Below are positions 36,647-49,008 of a stretch of DNA of 64,000 bases, piece after piece. Position numbers and translations under genes: made by a program. Origin of the DNA: Margaritifera margaritifera (Eukaryota > Mollusca > Bivalvia > Unionida > Margaritiferidae); the NCBI GenBank assembly GCA_029931535.1, contig JAQPZY010000602.1, positions 1 to 64,000 of the forward strand, written 5' to 3'. Under the pieces are notes generated by a model. It saw nothing but the letters and a program-made list of their open reading frames with translations, did not search any database and was not told the origin of the DNA. The stretch's first letter is position 1. The number at the start of each line of letters is the position of its first letter.

Positions 36647-38205
36647 TGAATTTAACTACTATAATACTAATCTACTAAAATGAATTTAACTACTATAGTA
36701 CTAATCTACTAAAATGAATTTAACTACTATAATACTAATCTACTAAAATTAATTTAACTACTATAGTACTAATCTACTAAAATGAATTTAACTACTATAA
36801 TACTAATCTACTAAAATTAATTTAACTACTATAGTACTAATCTACTAAAATGAATTTAACTACTATAGTACTAATCTACTAAAATGAATTTAACTACTAT
36901 AGTACTAATCTACTAAAATGAATTTAACTACTATAATACTAAACTACTAAAATGAATTTAACTACTATAATACTAATCTACTAAAATGAATTTAACTACT
37001 ATAGTACTAATCTACTAAAATGAATTTAACTACTATAATACTAAACTACTAAAATGAATTTAACTACTATAATACTAATCTACTAAAATGAATTTAACTA
37101 CTATAGTACTAATCTACTAAAATGAATTTAACTACTATAGTACTAATCTACTAAAATGAATTTAACTACTATAATACTAATCTACTAAAATTAATTTAAC
37201 TACTATAGTACTAATCTACTAAAATGAATTTAACTACTATAGTACTAATCTACTAAAATTAATTTAACTACTATAGTACTAATCTACTAAAATGAATTTA
37301 ACTACTATAATACTAATCTACTAAAATGAATTTAACTACTATAGTACTAATCTACTAAAATGAATTTAACTACTATAGTACTAATCTACTAAAATGAATT
37401 TAACTACTATAATACTAAACTACTAAAATGAATTTAAAATGAATTTAACTACTATAATACTAATCTACTAAAATGAATTTAACTACTATAATACTAATCT
37501 ACTAAAATTAATTTAACTACTATAGTACTAATCTACTAAAATGAATTTAACTACTATAGTACTAATCTACTAAAATTAATTTAACTACTATAATACTAAT
37601 CTACTAAAATGAATTTAACTACTATAGTACTAATCTACTAAAATGAATTTAACTACTATAATACTAATCTACTAAAATGAATTTAACTACTATAGTACTA
37701 ATCTACTAAAATGAATTTAACTACTATAATACTAATCTACTAAAATTAATTTAACTACTATAGTACTAATCTACTAAAATGAATTTAACTACTATAATAC
37801 TAATCTACTAAAATGAATTTAACTACTATAGTACTAATCTACTAAAATGAATTTAACTACTATAATACTAATCTACTAAAATGAATTTAACTACTATAGT
37901 ACTAATCTACTAAAATGAATTTAACTACTATAATACTAATCTACTAAAATGAATTTAACTACTATAGTACTAATCTACTAAAATGAATTTAACTACTATA
38001 ATACTAATCTACTAAAATTAATTTAACTACTATAGTACTAATCTACTAAAATGAATTTAACTACTATAATACTAATCTACTAAAATTAATTTAACTACTA
38101 TAGTACTAATCTACTAAAATGAATTTAACTACTATAGTACTAATCTACTAAAATGAATTTAACTACTATAATACTAAACTACTAAAATGAATTTAAAATG
38201 AATTT
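36647..38205. repeat. 34-bp satellite array, about 46 units
   Basis: The unit is 34 bp, tgaatttaactactata then R-tactaa-W-ctactaaaat. It varies at three main sites: G/A (tatagtac or tataatac), T/A (aatct or aaact) and G/T (atgaa or attaa). From about 37580 to 38100 the G and A variants alternate strictly, giving a 68-bp dimer. A block with the aaact variant plus an extra 11 bp (aatttaaaatg) occurs twice, 759 bp apart, near 37411 and 38170. Stops in all frames rule out coding. It lies inside the first intron of the ADAM10-like gene. Confidence 0.97.
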
Positions 38206-38999
38206 AACTAATTTTAAATTTTCTTTTTCATCATCTGATCACATAACAAAGTTGCAATTACATCAAAGTATGGGGTAAGTTGTTGTGAAAAAAGTAAAAA
38301 GGAAACAAATAGAACAAAACTAGCAAAACTTACATTATAATACAAACCGTGTTAAATGTAAGTCATGAAATGAAGACTTCATAATTATCCCCTTTTATGG
38401 GTCGCTAGAAAATAAACCTTCAGTGTTATGTTCTATCGGCTGTGTTTATAAATTACTTTTCATCAATTTTTTATTTTTTTTATTTTTTTTTTTTTTTAAC
38501 TTTTTTTTGTTGTATATGTATGTGCACGGGTGAAAATGACATGAAAAGAAATGTAAAAAAAAAGACTCATCAACACTGAAAATGTTACTTAAGTGAATGT
38601 GTCCGTCGGTTTCCTCAGCGATTGATAAAGGTAATGTAAACAGACATTAGGTGCCATCATTTAAATTTACAAATGTACCACTAAATAAATATTTGAAACC
38701 GGGACATATTTTTTAATTGTAGAATTTCATTCTTCGTGAACATGAAAATGATTCTGTTTTACTACATTCATTTTAGCGCATTTACTTTTGAATGAGAATA
38801 AAATCTATATCTGTCAAATTTTATTCAAAAGGACTATATGTTTGTACGTAAATCGCATTATGAGACTGAAATAAAATGTTAATGACAGTATTTAACTATA
38901 ATATTAAGATTTAGATAACAACAACCACATTAGGAACAACTGCAATGGCCTGCATATTGCAAAACCTCATCTAACAACCACACCCAGGTACTCACACCC

Positions 39000-40380
39000 A
39001 ATTTCCAATCAGTGACCCAGAGGACATAATGCATGATCCATCACTTATATGATGTGTCTTCTCGCTATGGCTGCAGTGGTGAAATTAGATCAGAAAAGAT
39101 TTCAAAAATTTAATTGTAATTGCAATTTAGTTCCGTTGACACTTGACCCATTCCCTAGGTCTGCGGAAATGGGAGACAACAGTGTCTCCCCTCGAGCTGA
39201 TGGTCACTATAGGAACACCATAACTAAATATCCTCCCAGTGGGTTAGGAGAAGAGGTAACGGACAGATGGACGGATGGACAGACATGAGTGGGGGCGTAT
39301 ATAAATATCCTCGGTACTTTTTTAAAAAGGGTGGGGATAACAGCAGCCTTTGAGTATCTGCATTACTACAATAGCAACAACAGCAGCAGGAGAAACATTG
39401 CCATCACCATCACCAACAACGAAGATTATATTAATACTAATGCTAATTATACTAATACTAATACTACTACCAGTGGCGTAGCAAGAAATACTGCCCCCCA
39501 CCACCCCACCCCGCAAAACGTAATTCTGTGGCCCCCTCACAATAAAAAGGTTGGTTGATGTGAATTTTGGGCCTGGTCTCCCCCCACCCACCTCCACACA
39601 CACACACATACAAAGTTGTGGGAGTTGTTTGGGCGGTTGTTATGTCACTGACTACTATATATGATAATAATACTAATGTGAAGAAAGAGAAGAAGAAGGA
39701 GACTGTCCACACACGTCAATGTTAATTGCAAAATATGGAGCGTGCAGTTTCCATAAATATGTTTTATTTTTATTTTTTTACACGGCTCTTTTGTGATTGT
39801 ACATATTTTCCATGATTTCTAAGAAATTAAAGCGGACTTGCATTAAAGTTTGTGAAAAAAATATACCATAGCTCGAATGGAATAAAAATTGCAAACATCT
39901 CTCTTATTAGATTTGATGCTGAGTTTCCGTATTTGTTCTCAAACTCATATTTTCCTTCCAGATGATTATGATGGTGGTTATCATGAGAACTTTAAATAAT
40001 ACAATTTCTCTACTTCTTTATCCCCAAATGTTTTATACTGATTTCTTTATCATATTTTCATTATCCATCACGCATTGAAAATTATTTTTAAACCCTCATG
40101 CTGCCCCTTTCCTGCTGAAAAATGTAAATATACTCATTGCCACCGAGTAGCGGATATGTAAAGCACACGCCAAGCGTGCAACGTGCTTCAAACAAAGTAA
40201 AATACAATGTTGGTGATGTGTATCAAGTTATCTGAACCAATGTGATTTAGTTTAAATGGTTCAAAATAATATATAAATAAAAGTAAATGTTCATTCAAGA
40301 GGTAAACACTCATAGGATCAGCCAGTATTGAACCGTTCGCTTGGTAATTTGGCTCAACGTTCTGAATGAGCACATAAACC
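39000..40380. other. copy-A-specific insert
   Basis: Copy B passes from 'caatggattgccatcacaaa' to 'caggtactcaccctcg' and then 'ggtattttgctctctc' within about 130 bp. Copy A has about 1.4 kb in the same interval, including a 'ggacagatggacggatggac' stretch, AAC/ACT-rich low complexity and the hAT-like element. I see no gene in it. Confidence 0.5.
39471..39650. mobile_element. hAT-like MITE, 180 bp
   Basis: The left end is CAGTGGCGTAGCAAG and the right end, read on the other strand, CAGTGACATAACAACC: a CAG...CTG terminus typical of hAT elements. The 8 bp flanking each side are actactac and actactat, a 7/8 match to an 8-bp target duplication. The left flank is itself an ACT-rich tract, which weakens the duplication argument. 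There is no transposase frame. Confidence 0.6.
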
Positions 40381-40699
40381 AAACTGGTTCCCCGGGCATT
40401 TTGCTAACGTTTTGTAATCTCTCTGTCTTTTTCTCTCCCATGTATCTCTCAAACAAGTTAAATTCAATATGTTAACGACACAAATTTTTGCAATGTGGAA
40501 GCTTTTGACACGCAACATTGTATGCAGTCATGGTAAGTTCTATATCAAAATGAGGTACTTTGTAAGGACGAAAGAAACATATTTTACATGATTGTAACAG
40601 CTCACTTTTTTTAATTACCGGTATTATAAAATAGTCATCAAAAGAATGGTTTCACCCAAACCAACCAACCAAGTGACTGTAGCTATTACAAATATAAAA

Positions 40700-41390
40700 T
40701 TAACATAAATTTGCAATTTCACAACTAGTGACCTTGACTTGACCTCTCATGTATGGTTCGCAGACTCTATAGCGAACTGTCCTTCCTCAAATGCAGTGCA
40801 ACGATGATGTTGATACAATTTGGTACAGAAACTTGAAGAAAGTTGACTTATCATGTGGAACCCAAAATGACAATTTCAGTTCTTGTTACCTTGACCTTGG
40901 ACCTTTGGGTTCGAGAATCAATAGTGCCAAGTGTAGACTGCCTTTGAAGTTGAGTAAAAATTGGATCCCCAAACATTTCAGGGTCTTTTACAGTTACCGA
41001 GACCTTTCACCTCTCAGCCTCCGAAACAATATGGAGCTGCATCTGCCTAAGTGTAGTGTTCCTATAAAGCTTGAATAGGTCAGGAAAACTTTACGTCACG
41101 TGCAGGAAAGAAAATTACATTTTCAGTTTCAACGACTTTGACCTTATCCCTGGCAGTGCCATAATCAACAGATTTCTGTCTCTAAGTATGAGTAAGCCAC
41201 ATATGAGGCTTGAGAAAAAAGACCACATGATAATAAAGTTATATTGCAGGAACAACCTTGCCTACGGATGGACGAACAGACATACATCGCTATTGGCATC
41301 TGCCCACCCCAACCCGCACCCCCACTCCCCGCATTTTCGATCGGGAGGAATAACAAGGACCAAAGTTTATAACTTTCAGATAGCAAACGA
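40700..41390. repeat. dispersed repeat of the 30.4 kb family, in duplication copy A
   Basis: Two to three units with 'taccttgaccttggaccttt', 'gagaatcaatagtgccaagt' and 'gatggacgaacagacataca' match 30400-30880 and the copy-B counterpart at 50800-51490. The 95- and 109-codon frames differ between copies and are not genes. Confidence 0.65.
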
Positions 41391-41685
41391 ATTATATTAA
41401 TCGAAACAATACAAGTAGTGTCTCTTTAAAGAATTCTTCTTACAAGTATGTATCTACCAGTATTTCCTGTTATGTAAAATACCAAAACTTGCACTAGCAT
41501 CCCAGTAATAATGCCCACAATTTAAACCAATTTATATGTAAATATTCTTAATGTCATCCCAATCGATCAACATGCATAAGTTGTAAGCTCACAATAAGGT
41601 AGGAAAATCAGTGCAATCTATATCATCTTAACACTTACTAAAAGCTTCCTGTTTCGGCAATGTCTAATTTAAGATCCATTAATAA

Positions 41686-41874
41686 GGGACCGACCATGTA
41701 ATCTTGGAGGGGCACGATATTTTGTTTTTCAACTATCATGATGGATAGAATTAGCTATGTTTTCTTCAAAGTAAAGCAAGAGTAATTTTTAAGGCAGTTT
41801 GTGGCGAACATCTTTTTTTTCTTTCAAACTCCCAGTCTCACCCACCACCCTCCGAAATGAAATGGTCGGTCCCC
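41686..41874. mobile_element. PIF/Harbinger-like MITE with TAA target duplication
   Basis: The 189-bp element has inverted ends GGGACCGACCAT and ATGGTCGGTCCC. It is flanked by TAA on both sides (41683-41685 and 41875-41877). Copy B of the segmental duplication carries the same surroundings with a single TAA (51817-51819) and no element, so this is a filled/empty site pair. The 3-bp TAA target fits PIF/Harbinger; the family call rests on that and the end sequence only. Confidence 0.75.
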
Positions 41875-41924
41875 TAACTACACACAGAGATTCTTGTCAC
41901 GCAATGTTGCCAAAAAAATCACTT

Positions 41925-42150
41925 TACCTACTTTCGAACAAGGTAAAAAAAAAATCTTCTTTTACCTCAAGATAATTTTTGTTTTAACTAATATAATGGA
42001 TATACTTAGCGTTTTTTTCTACAAATCAAGGCAAAAAATTCTTTCAGGCTGGTGGGGGGCGGAATGTCTTTTTTTATCCCAGTCGCCCTGCGCTGCTCCC
42101 ACCCGCCCAACCCCCCACCCCACCCCAAAAAAATTAAATGGTCGGTCTCT
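41925..42150. mobile_element. second, end-truncated copy of the same MITE
   Basis: The interior blocks ('gatataatggatatacttag', 'tttttttctacaaatcaagg', a C-rich 'cccacccca' run) parallel the 41686 element. The right end aaatggtcggtctct is kept. The left inverted end is not recognisable. Confidence 0.5.
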
Positions 42151-45100
42151 TATGTGTGAGGGTCTGACAAATCTTGTTCCAGGAGTCCAGGGGCTAGCAG
42201 ATTGCTACATGTAGGACTGTAATATCACGCACTGGATGTAGGTACTCATAAAGGGGGAGGGGAGAATATAGTTTTAAAAAAATATCACTTTGATTGCAAA
42301 TATTTGTATGAATGACTTCTGACACCCCCCAGTGACCCCAGTGGAGAAACCAAAATAGTATATTCCTCTTCTGATGGGAACTTGTGTGTCACATTTGGTG
42401 ACTTTTCACCCAGTTCTTTAGGAGGAGATAGAACTACAGCTTTGGAATAGCTATTACATATTTTGCCAGCGATAATATTTATTATTGTCTCTTAGATGGA
42501 AAATCCGGGCTAATGTATAAATATAATCTATGGAATTCTTTTTTATTTAATTACCTCTTTAAAACTTGAGAACCATTAACACGTTTAGGAGAAATGGGCC
42601 CAAAATTTCAATTTATTTCTGACAGTAGGTTTTGACATAACTACTAACTGATGTCTTATTTTTACCTTTAGCTCCTTTCTGGGAGAAGATCCTTACAGCT
42701 TTGTAGTGTGAGGTTGTAAAATCAGGTCAAAGTCTAAAACTTAACATTTGCTCTTATGAATATCGTTATGTCTTTAATTACAGTCACAAGCATGCAGAAT
42801 AATTCGCGCTTGTTTTTTTTTTAGTCTCTAATTACAATCTCACTATCTCAGGACACGAGCATGCGGACTAATTTGGAACTATTTTGGCATTGGCATTATG
42901 TGTGCCAATCGCAACATTTGGTCGAAGTGTTTGAAGAAATTAAAGCCACTTAGACATGAAAACCATCCAAAATAAATAACTACTACTTCAGTGTCTTTGA
43001 TGTGCTACATCTTTTTCGTGATATACTGATTGTAGTAAAATTACAGGTGCAAAATTGCTTTGAATTGAATCTTGGCATCTTGGATGTCAATTCAAGGTAA
43101 GTTTTTGCCTCTACTTTTGAAAGAAGTATTGTTTTATGAAGACAGTATAGAGTTCCAACTATACTAAGTAGCAGCTATTTATCTCAGCTGGTGTTCTTGT
43201 CTGAGAACTTCTGATCCTTTTCAAATACTTTGACCAACTGTTGCGATTGACTAAAACATAAAACCATTGCCAATAAGCCCGACGTATTTTGCGTGCCCAT
43301 AACATATTTAAAACATAGCAATATCCTCATTAATTCTCAATTTTGGGAACAATCTAGAATTACGTTAGTGCTGTATATTTGTTATTTTGAATAGAGTGAC
43401 TGAATGAGACATAAATACGCATGAAAGGGAGTAACAGCTATGACACGTGAAAGCAAATACTCAGGTGTATACTAAAAGGAAGTAAAGCCGGACAGAAAGA
43501 TATATCGATTTAAATGAACTGAGTTGGGAAGGTATTTACACAAAATCTGATGGTATATGATAATAATTTCAGAAAATATAGTTGGACTGCAATCACATTT
43601 ATTAAATAAGTACAGAAACTGAGCCTTTAAAAACTAGGGTCAAATATTGTTCCATAACACTGTCAGATAGTAATGGCAAATGTTGTTCCACAACACTATA
43701 AGTTAGTAATGGCAAAAGGAAATATGAAAATCCGTCTATATATGCTTGTTTTTACAAAGTTCATCAAATATGACTGCATTCTTCTGAAGTTATTTAGCTG
43801 GAATGAATTATACCACTGAATCATAGACAGATGAATGGGCGCAAATTAGGATGCATAGAGGGTTAACACTGGCAGGGGATATGATGGATTTTTTCAATAG
43901 CTTTTTATGATACCCTTACAGAAACCATCAGAATGGGAATTATATATGCTTTAAAGTGTACACCTTTCACCTTCAATCATACCTTCTTTAAGACGCTGGA
44001 ATAAATAAGAATAATCACTAAAAAACAACGTTTCATAATTCTGATCAACATTATAAAGAAACCAATATTGGTTAAAAGAAACAAGTAATATTGAAAAAAG
44101 ACGTTTTCCTATAGGAAAGAAACAATGGAGTTAGTGTTGTAGTCGGTCATGAATTGTTAAAGTCATATCTATCTATATATCGGTCTATCGTTTTTGAAAC
44201 AAAACATGCAACAAAACAGGTTATCGTCAAAGATATTGGTACGTATATATATATCTTAACATTTTCAGGTTGACGGAGCATAACACATGTAAGTATACTT
44301 TCAATATTTGTAACTGCATGTAACTGCCTCATATTTGTCTAAGTATGCTTCTAGCAATATACCAATCTATATGTATGTAGCTATAAGTAACTTTGCCTCC
44401 ATTTCCATCAGTTTCCAATCTGACAATCAATCTCCTTTTTTTTGCTTTAATTGTCCTCTCCACTTTATGAAGATTTAATTCTACCTGTCTTCTGTCTGTC
44501 TGTCTTGCTATACATAAATCTGAATGCATCCATCTGTCTCAATCTTTCTCTTAATATAACAGTGAGAATCCAAAGGACAAGACGCAATGTTTCAAAACAA
44601 GAACACTTTATTGTTATTTTATCATAATATCTTCAATAACTGGGTCAACTATTTAGCCTAACACAGAGGTCTCTGTTGGCCATTGACCTTAAGTGTCCTG
44701 GAATTTCAGAGTTCTGAAATTGGGGGTCCTGATAGAATAACTAGGGCTCCAGGTGAGGAAAGCAAGAGTTCATACGTGGGCATAAAATCATCACATTCAA
44801 GGAAAGTCATATCCTAGTAAGTCAGTTACTCTAAATATTACTTTTCTTTGGTGCAAACAAATAGTAACTTTATTTTCTTAACTTTTGGAATCGGAGAATG
44901 TTTTATGTATGTTAAAGTAATTATCTTTTTTGACAATTTGGGCATTCTTGGGCATTTTGTCTTATAACATCAGGGGTAGCGAATTTTCAAAACACATGAT
45001 TTCACACTAAACAACTATGCTGAAAAATATGGTTGCCCGGCAAAAACATCTGGTTTTCGGACTAAAAGTCTTGAACGAAATTCCAATTTAATGACTCAAT

Positions 45101-46237
45101 TATTCAAAATTTAGAATTGTAATTCTTCCAAATTATGTGAACATGAGTGTCCAAATGTATACTTTTCACTTGTCATTTGATGTAGAGAATCCATTTTATT
45201 GACTTCGCATCATGGTAAACATAATTATTTTAAACCATTGCCATCAAAAGTGGATTGTCCCAATGGGTTTTGCCTTTGAGTTATTTAGCTATCAAGCATT
45301 AATTTTAAGATGTTTCGGACTACGGAAAATGGATGTATCTACTCCTGTGTTACGTTTTAGGGAAACTGTACATCCGAAGGATTAACAGTTTTCAAACACT
45401 GAGGATACAGGGATAGTTACTGAGGGTTCCCGGGGTGCACAATCTGAGAATATTGGTGAAAAAGACTAGCGTTTGAAGGTCCAGGATGCAAAGGAATATT
45501 TTACGGACAGCTCTGTAACAGATAACATTAATTAACCAAAGAATTAGGAAAGGTGACACAAAATATTTCAAAAAAGTATTAAGTCGTGTGAACTTAAAAT
45601 AGTACCAAAATAAAAGTACCTTATAAAACTAGAAAAACTTTCTTACTTAAAAAATAAACTTTTTAAAAGATAAATTAAACCTTTGATATTTATTTATTTT
45701 CACATATTTGCAGTCTTTTCTTTCGAATTTACAACTGTGATGAGCTAAAAGTAAAGAAGATACAAGAATAGATATTTCTACTTTATACTAATAATAACTA
45801 GTCGCCATGCATATAGAATATGCTAATTATGTATAAAGCGACTGTGTATATAGACTCCATAGTAAATATGCCGTGTATATCAAATGCGGCAAAATACGTA
45901 CACGGTACCCATGTATATATTTAGTCATTACCACTCTAGAATAGGTTTTGACTATACTAGTATAGGCTGTTTACTGTAGGTAATTAGGAGCAATTGTAAG
46001 GTTTATTTTGTATGAATCCAAGACGTTTTCTTATTTTAAATGCTGATCTTTAACAGGGTCACTAATGTGATGTACAAAAAGAATGAAGTGTCTGCAATTT
46101 CAATTTACCTGTAATAAATATAAAATCACCTACCTATGAAGCATACATGTTTATACTCCCCACACACAACGATAATGTGTTAAATGTGTAAATATACTGC
46201 GTACATATACAAGTGGTTTGACTTTTGTAATGCTTAC

Positions 46238-46301
46238 CTTTCAATTCCAACACTAACGTACAGAAGATAAAATATTTACATATCACAGAAAAGCGTATCA
46301 T
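46238..46301 (-). CDS. ADAM10-like first exon 1a (proximal): signal peptide
   Basis: The ATG at 46301-46299 opens MIRFSVICKYFIFCTLVLEL-K and stops at a donor aaag|GTAAGC, phase 1. The single G joins exon 2's TA to make Val. The 21 residues have a short basic start and a hydrophobic core, as expected of a signal peptide. Copy 1b at 55391 has the same length, frame and donor and differs at 6 of 64 bases by eye, five of them amino-acid changing (R3H, V6M, L16F, L18M, K21N). The surrounding non-coding sequence is far more diverged. This suggests both first exons are kept by selection. Confidence 0.8.
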
Positions 46302-46440
46302 GTTGGTAAAATTATCGTCCGGAGACTTCAGTCCGTGGGCTTTATCCTTCTACTACGATCAACTTAAAGTATATCAAAAATAATTTCTCGGTCGGTTTCT
46401 CTCGCGCAGGCGCACACAATGTTACTATTTATAAACAAAT
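46302..46440 (-). promoter_or_regulatory. candidate promoter of exon 1a
   Basis: Just upstream of exon 1a the minus strand reads TTTATAAATAG (46425-46435), a TATA-like box. About 10 bases downstream is TGTGCGCCTGCGCGA (46402-46416), close to the NRF-1 palindrome GCGCATGCGC. A start site about 30 bases after the TATA-like box would leave a 5' leader of roughly 100 bases. Copy B has neither element at the corresponding place ('cacgcaaatgctcaaag'). Inferred from sequence only. Confidence 0.4.
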
Positions 46441-46867
46441 TAAACAATAGAATTCGTTGGTATTGTATGACAAATTTCATTCAATGAATCAATCGGGCAC
46501 CTGTACAACGTAGGTTAACTTATGGGTTCATTTGTTTTTTGCAGACGCTCACTGTCAAAATAAGCGAGTGACAGTGAATAACAAGATCAAATATGGATGC
46601 AGTTAAAAACCTGCACATACTTTAACCCAGATACTTCACTTTAATATATAACTAAGGTGAAACCGGCACAGTTGTTTGCTGGTTACAACTGATAAGGGCC
46701 CACCCGGATATATTAAAGAAATCGTGACGCGACGTGAATAAGTTTGGTCACGTAGCCACTCGAATTAAATTAAACTTCCTGCTAACACAACAAAGGTATT
46801 CATTACAGTGAGAATTAAAACTGTCAACACATCTCTTCGTACAAGTACACAATAAAAACCACGATGG

Positions 46868-46871
46868 CCAA

Positions 46872-46908
<37 letters not shown>

Positions 46909-46927
46909 TTCTCTCTCTATCTCTCTG
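46868..46927. repeat. (CT)n microsatellite
   Basis: About 60 bp of CT repeats with occasional TTT or TAT interruptions. The Arg/Glu-rich frames on the minus strand are artefacts. Confidence 0.95.
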
Positions 46928-48028
46928 TAATCTACGAAACAGTTGCAAAAATAAATAAAAAACAATATGTTACATAGCCGTTCTCCGCTTGTCATCTATA
47001 GAGTTACTACTAAATACGGTATTAAGACCACAAAGCGACTGAAACATAACCCGCGTGCTACGTCAGAGAAATCACTTGTTCACGAGCTTCCGTTATTGTT
47101 AGCGTGTCCATTGAGAGTCAACCAGGTGATAGAGTCCCGTACAGCAAAAACAGGTTCGTGTTGCATGCAACTGTAAAAACAAGAATAAGAGAGGTTATGG
47201 GGTACATTTTTTCGTTTTCCAAATGATGAGATACTGAAATTAGTGTGGATCAGTCATTTTAAGCGGGAAGACTTCTTGTTGACCGTCTATTATTGTTTGT
47301 GCTCGGAACACAAATTCCAATACGATAGAGACATTAACAAGTTTTGAGAATTTGAATGTAAGACACAGACTCAACAATAAAGCTGTACCAACCACTTTTG
47401 GTTATTCAAATGAGGATAAACTCGATGAATGTCAGCCCATAAAGCTAGTAAGAAAAGAGGAGCTTAAGTCAAGCTCAGAATAGCAGAGGTAATAATCATC
47501 ATCTTCAATGTAAATAAGGCATTGTTTTAGTTTTGATGTAGATATTGACCAACAAAATTGTTCTGGTCTCATCTATCTTGAAAATAGATGCAGATCTCAC
47601 GCAATACAGTACCATAAATGATCAGTTATATGCCTGCCGTTACATTCTTTTTACTCTAGTGACACTGGGCTAGAACTAAGATATTACCTTTATGCCTTGT
47701 TTATGGAACACGGGGTAGAAAACACATTATTATTCAGAATCCCTATGTTCTAATGACATGTTATAAACTTTCACAATGAACCCGTTTCTTTCTTACTCAA
47801 AAAGCAAAGCAGCCACAAAATTTGGTAAAGTTTGTGAAATGTAACTCAAGTATTGCGGAATGTATATTGAGTTGATGTGAAAACTACAAGGGACTAACTG
47901 GTGTATTTGTATCTCTATGATATGATAGTGGGTGTATGAAAACTACCAGAAGGGATGGTTAATACTGAATTGTAGAGAGAGTGGTGTCATCGATTAAGTG
48001 TTTGTTCTAATGCGTACTATTTTTTCAG

Positions 48029-48230
48029 GATCTTTGCCGCTGCTATGCACTGCAATGACAATTGTAACAAACCACATGCAGTCACTCAACATGGGGAAGA
48101 GAGGTGGGCAGTGTCCGACCCTAAGGCAAAGAATGTACAACAGGTTTTGCAAAGCCAGTCAATGAGAAACCAACTTTTGGTTGGCGAAGGGTAATGGTTC
48201 CTCTCTGGTGTTTTGAACCACCACTGAAAG
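48029..48230 (+). pseudogene. decayed coding fragment after a perfect-looking splice acceptor
   Basis: The sequence tactattttttCAG precedes an open stretch encoding IFAAAMHCNDNCNKPHAVTQ, then HGEERWAVSDPKAKN, ending at TAA 48192. From about 48120 a second frame continues with GFAKPVNEKPTFGWRRVM, which looks more natural than the first frame's ending. A one-base frameshift near 48120 is likely. The pattern (M-H-x-N-x-N...Q...G...R...PKAK-G...KPV...PTFGY) reminds me of a domain in uncharacterised invertebrate proteins, many transposon-linked, but I cannot name it. It is opposite in strand to the ADAM10-like gene. Confidence 0.4.
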
Positions 48231-49008
48231 TAAGGAATTCTCAGGGCAAAGATTTTTGCTCTACAACTGTTGAAATCTAGAAAATGTTACATAAATTCAC
48301 TTATTTGGATTGGCATTTAATTTTTGCTACTATTAGGAAACCATACATGAGTTGAAGCAGACAGATGATGAAAATGACTGCTATTTTGTTTTGAGGAAAA
48401 AATGTACTTGCACAAAGTTCACTAATTTTGACTGACCATGAAATACATAAACTCATTTTCACAGCGTAGCGATACCTATTTTTGAAAGTGTACTTATGAA
48501 ATTTTAAAATGCTAAAGAACTAAAAAAAAGAGTTATTGGCGCAATTTTTACAGAGATGCACAACAGTAGTAAGGCCGAGCCTTGTACTCTGCAACCAATA
48601 TTGTATTGATTCGGAAAGAAAATTGTTCAGATCTGACCACTAACATATCAACATGTACATAGCAAATTCATTACTTTTCGTGGGGTACGCATTTTCGTAG
48701 CTGCATCAAACCACAAATTAAAAACCCATATGAACAAAGATGTGGCAAGAATAGTGCTGAGAACCTCTTCCTGAACCCACGAATTTAATAACGACGAAAA
48801 TGCAATTTTTCTAAAATCTACAGCCCCCAACCCCCAACAAAAATGCATAAATTCACAGTATTTATTTATTTAGTCTTATTTTATCTTTATCTATACAACG
48901 TTAAATGACCAAATACCAGTAGCAAGCATCTACAAAACATCCATCCCTTTACATACTAATCAGCATAATTCATCGCATGAACTTGTTCATATATTAGATG
49001 ATTAAGGT

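Larger units (their letters stand above)
36440..46640. repeat. segmental duplication, copy A (proximal to exon 2)
   Basis: Colinear similarity with 48990-55840 can be followed through many blocks. Examples are 36540 with 49100, 38740 with 50170, 40500 with 50640, 40750-41380 with 50850-51480, 41650 with 51790, 42180 with 52190, 42670 with 54040, 42740 with 54350, 45790 with 54970 and 46240-46320 with 55390-55480. Non-coding parts are strongly diverged with many indels, so the duplication is old. Copy A alone contains the satellite array, the 39.0-40.4 kb insert with a hAT-like element, two small DNA elements near 41.7-42.15 kb and about 2.6 kb between 43.0 and 45.7 kb in which I recognise nothing. 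Confidence 0.8.
46641..48989. other. spacer between the two duplicated segments
   Basis: Contains a (CT)n tract at 46868-46927 and the decayed coding fragment at 48029. The rest (46930-48020 and 48250-48980) is AT-rich sequence without recognisable genes or exons. Confidence 0.6.

Noticed and set aside
41071..41400. 109-codon plus-strand frame, and similar frames at 30521-30889 and 40791-41078
   Set aside because: They lie in a dispersed repeat whose copies have different frames; no conserved protein.
46748..46995. Arg/Glu repeat proteins on the minus strand
   Set aside because: Translation of the (CT)n tract.
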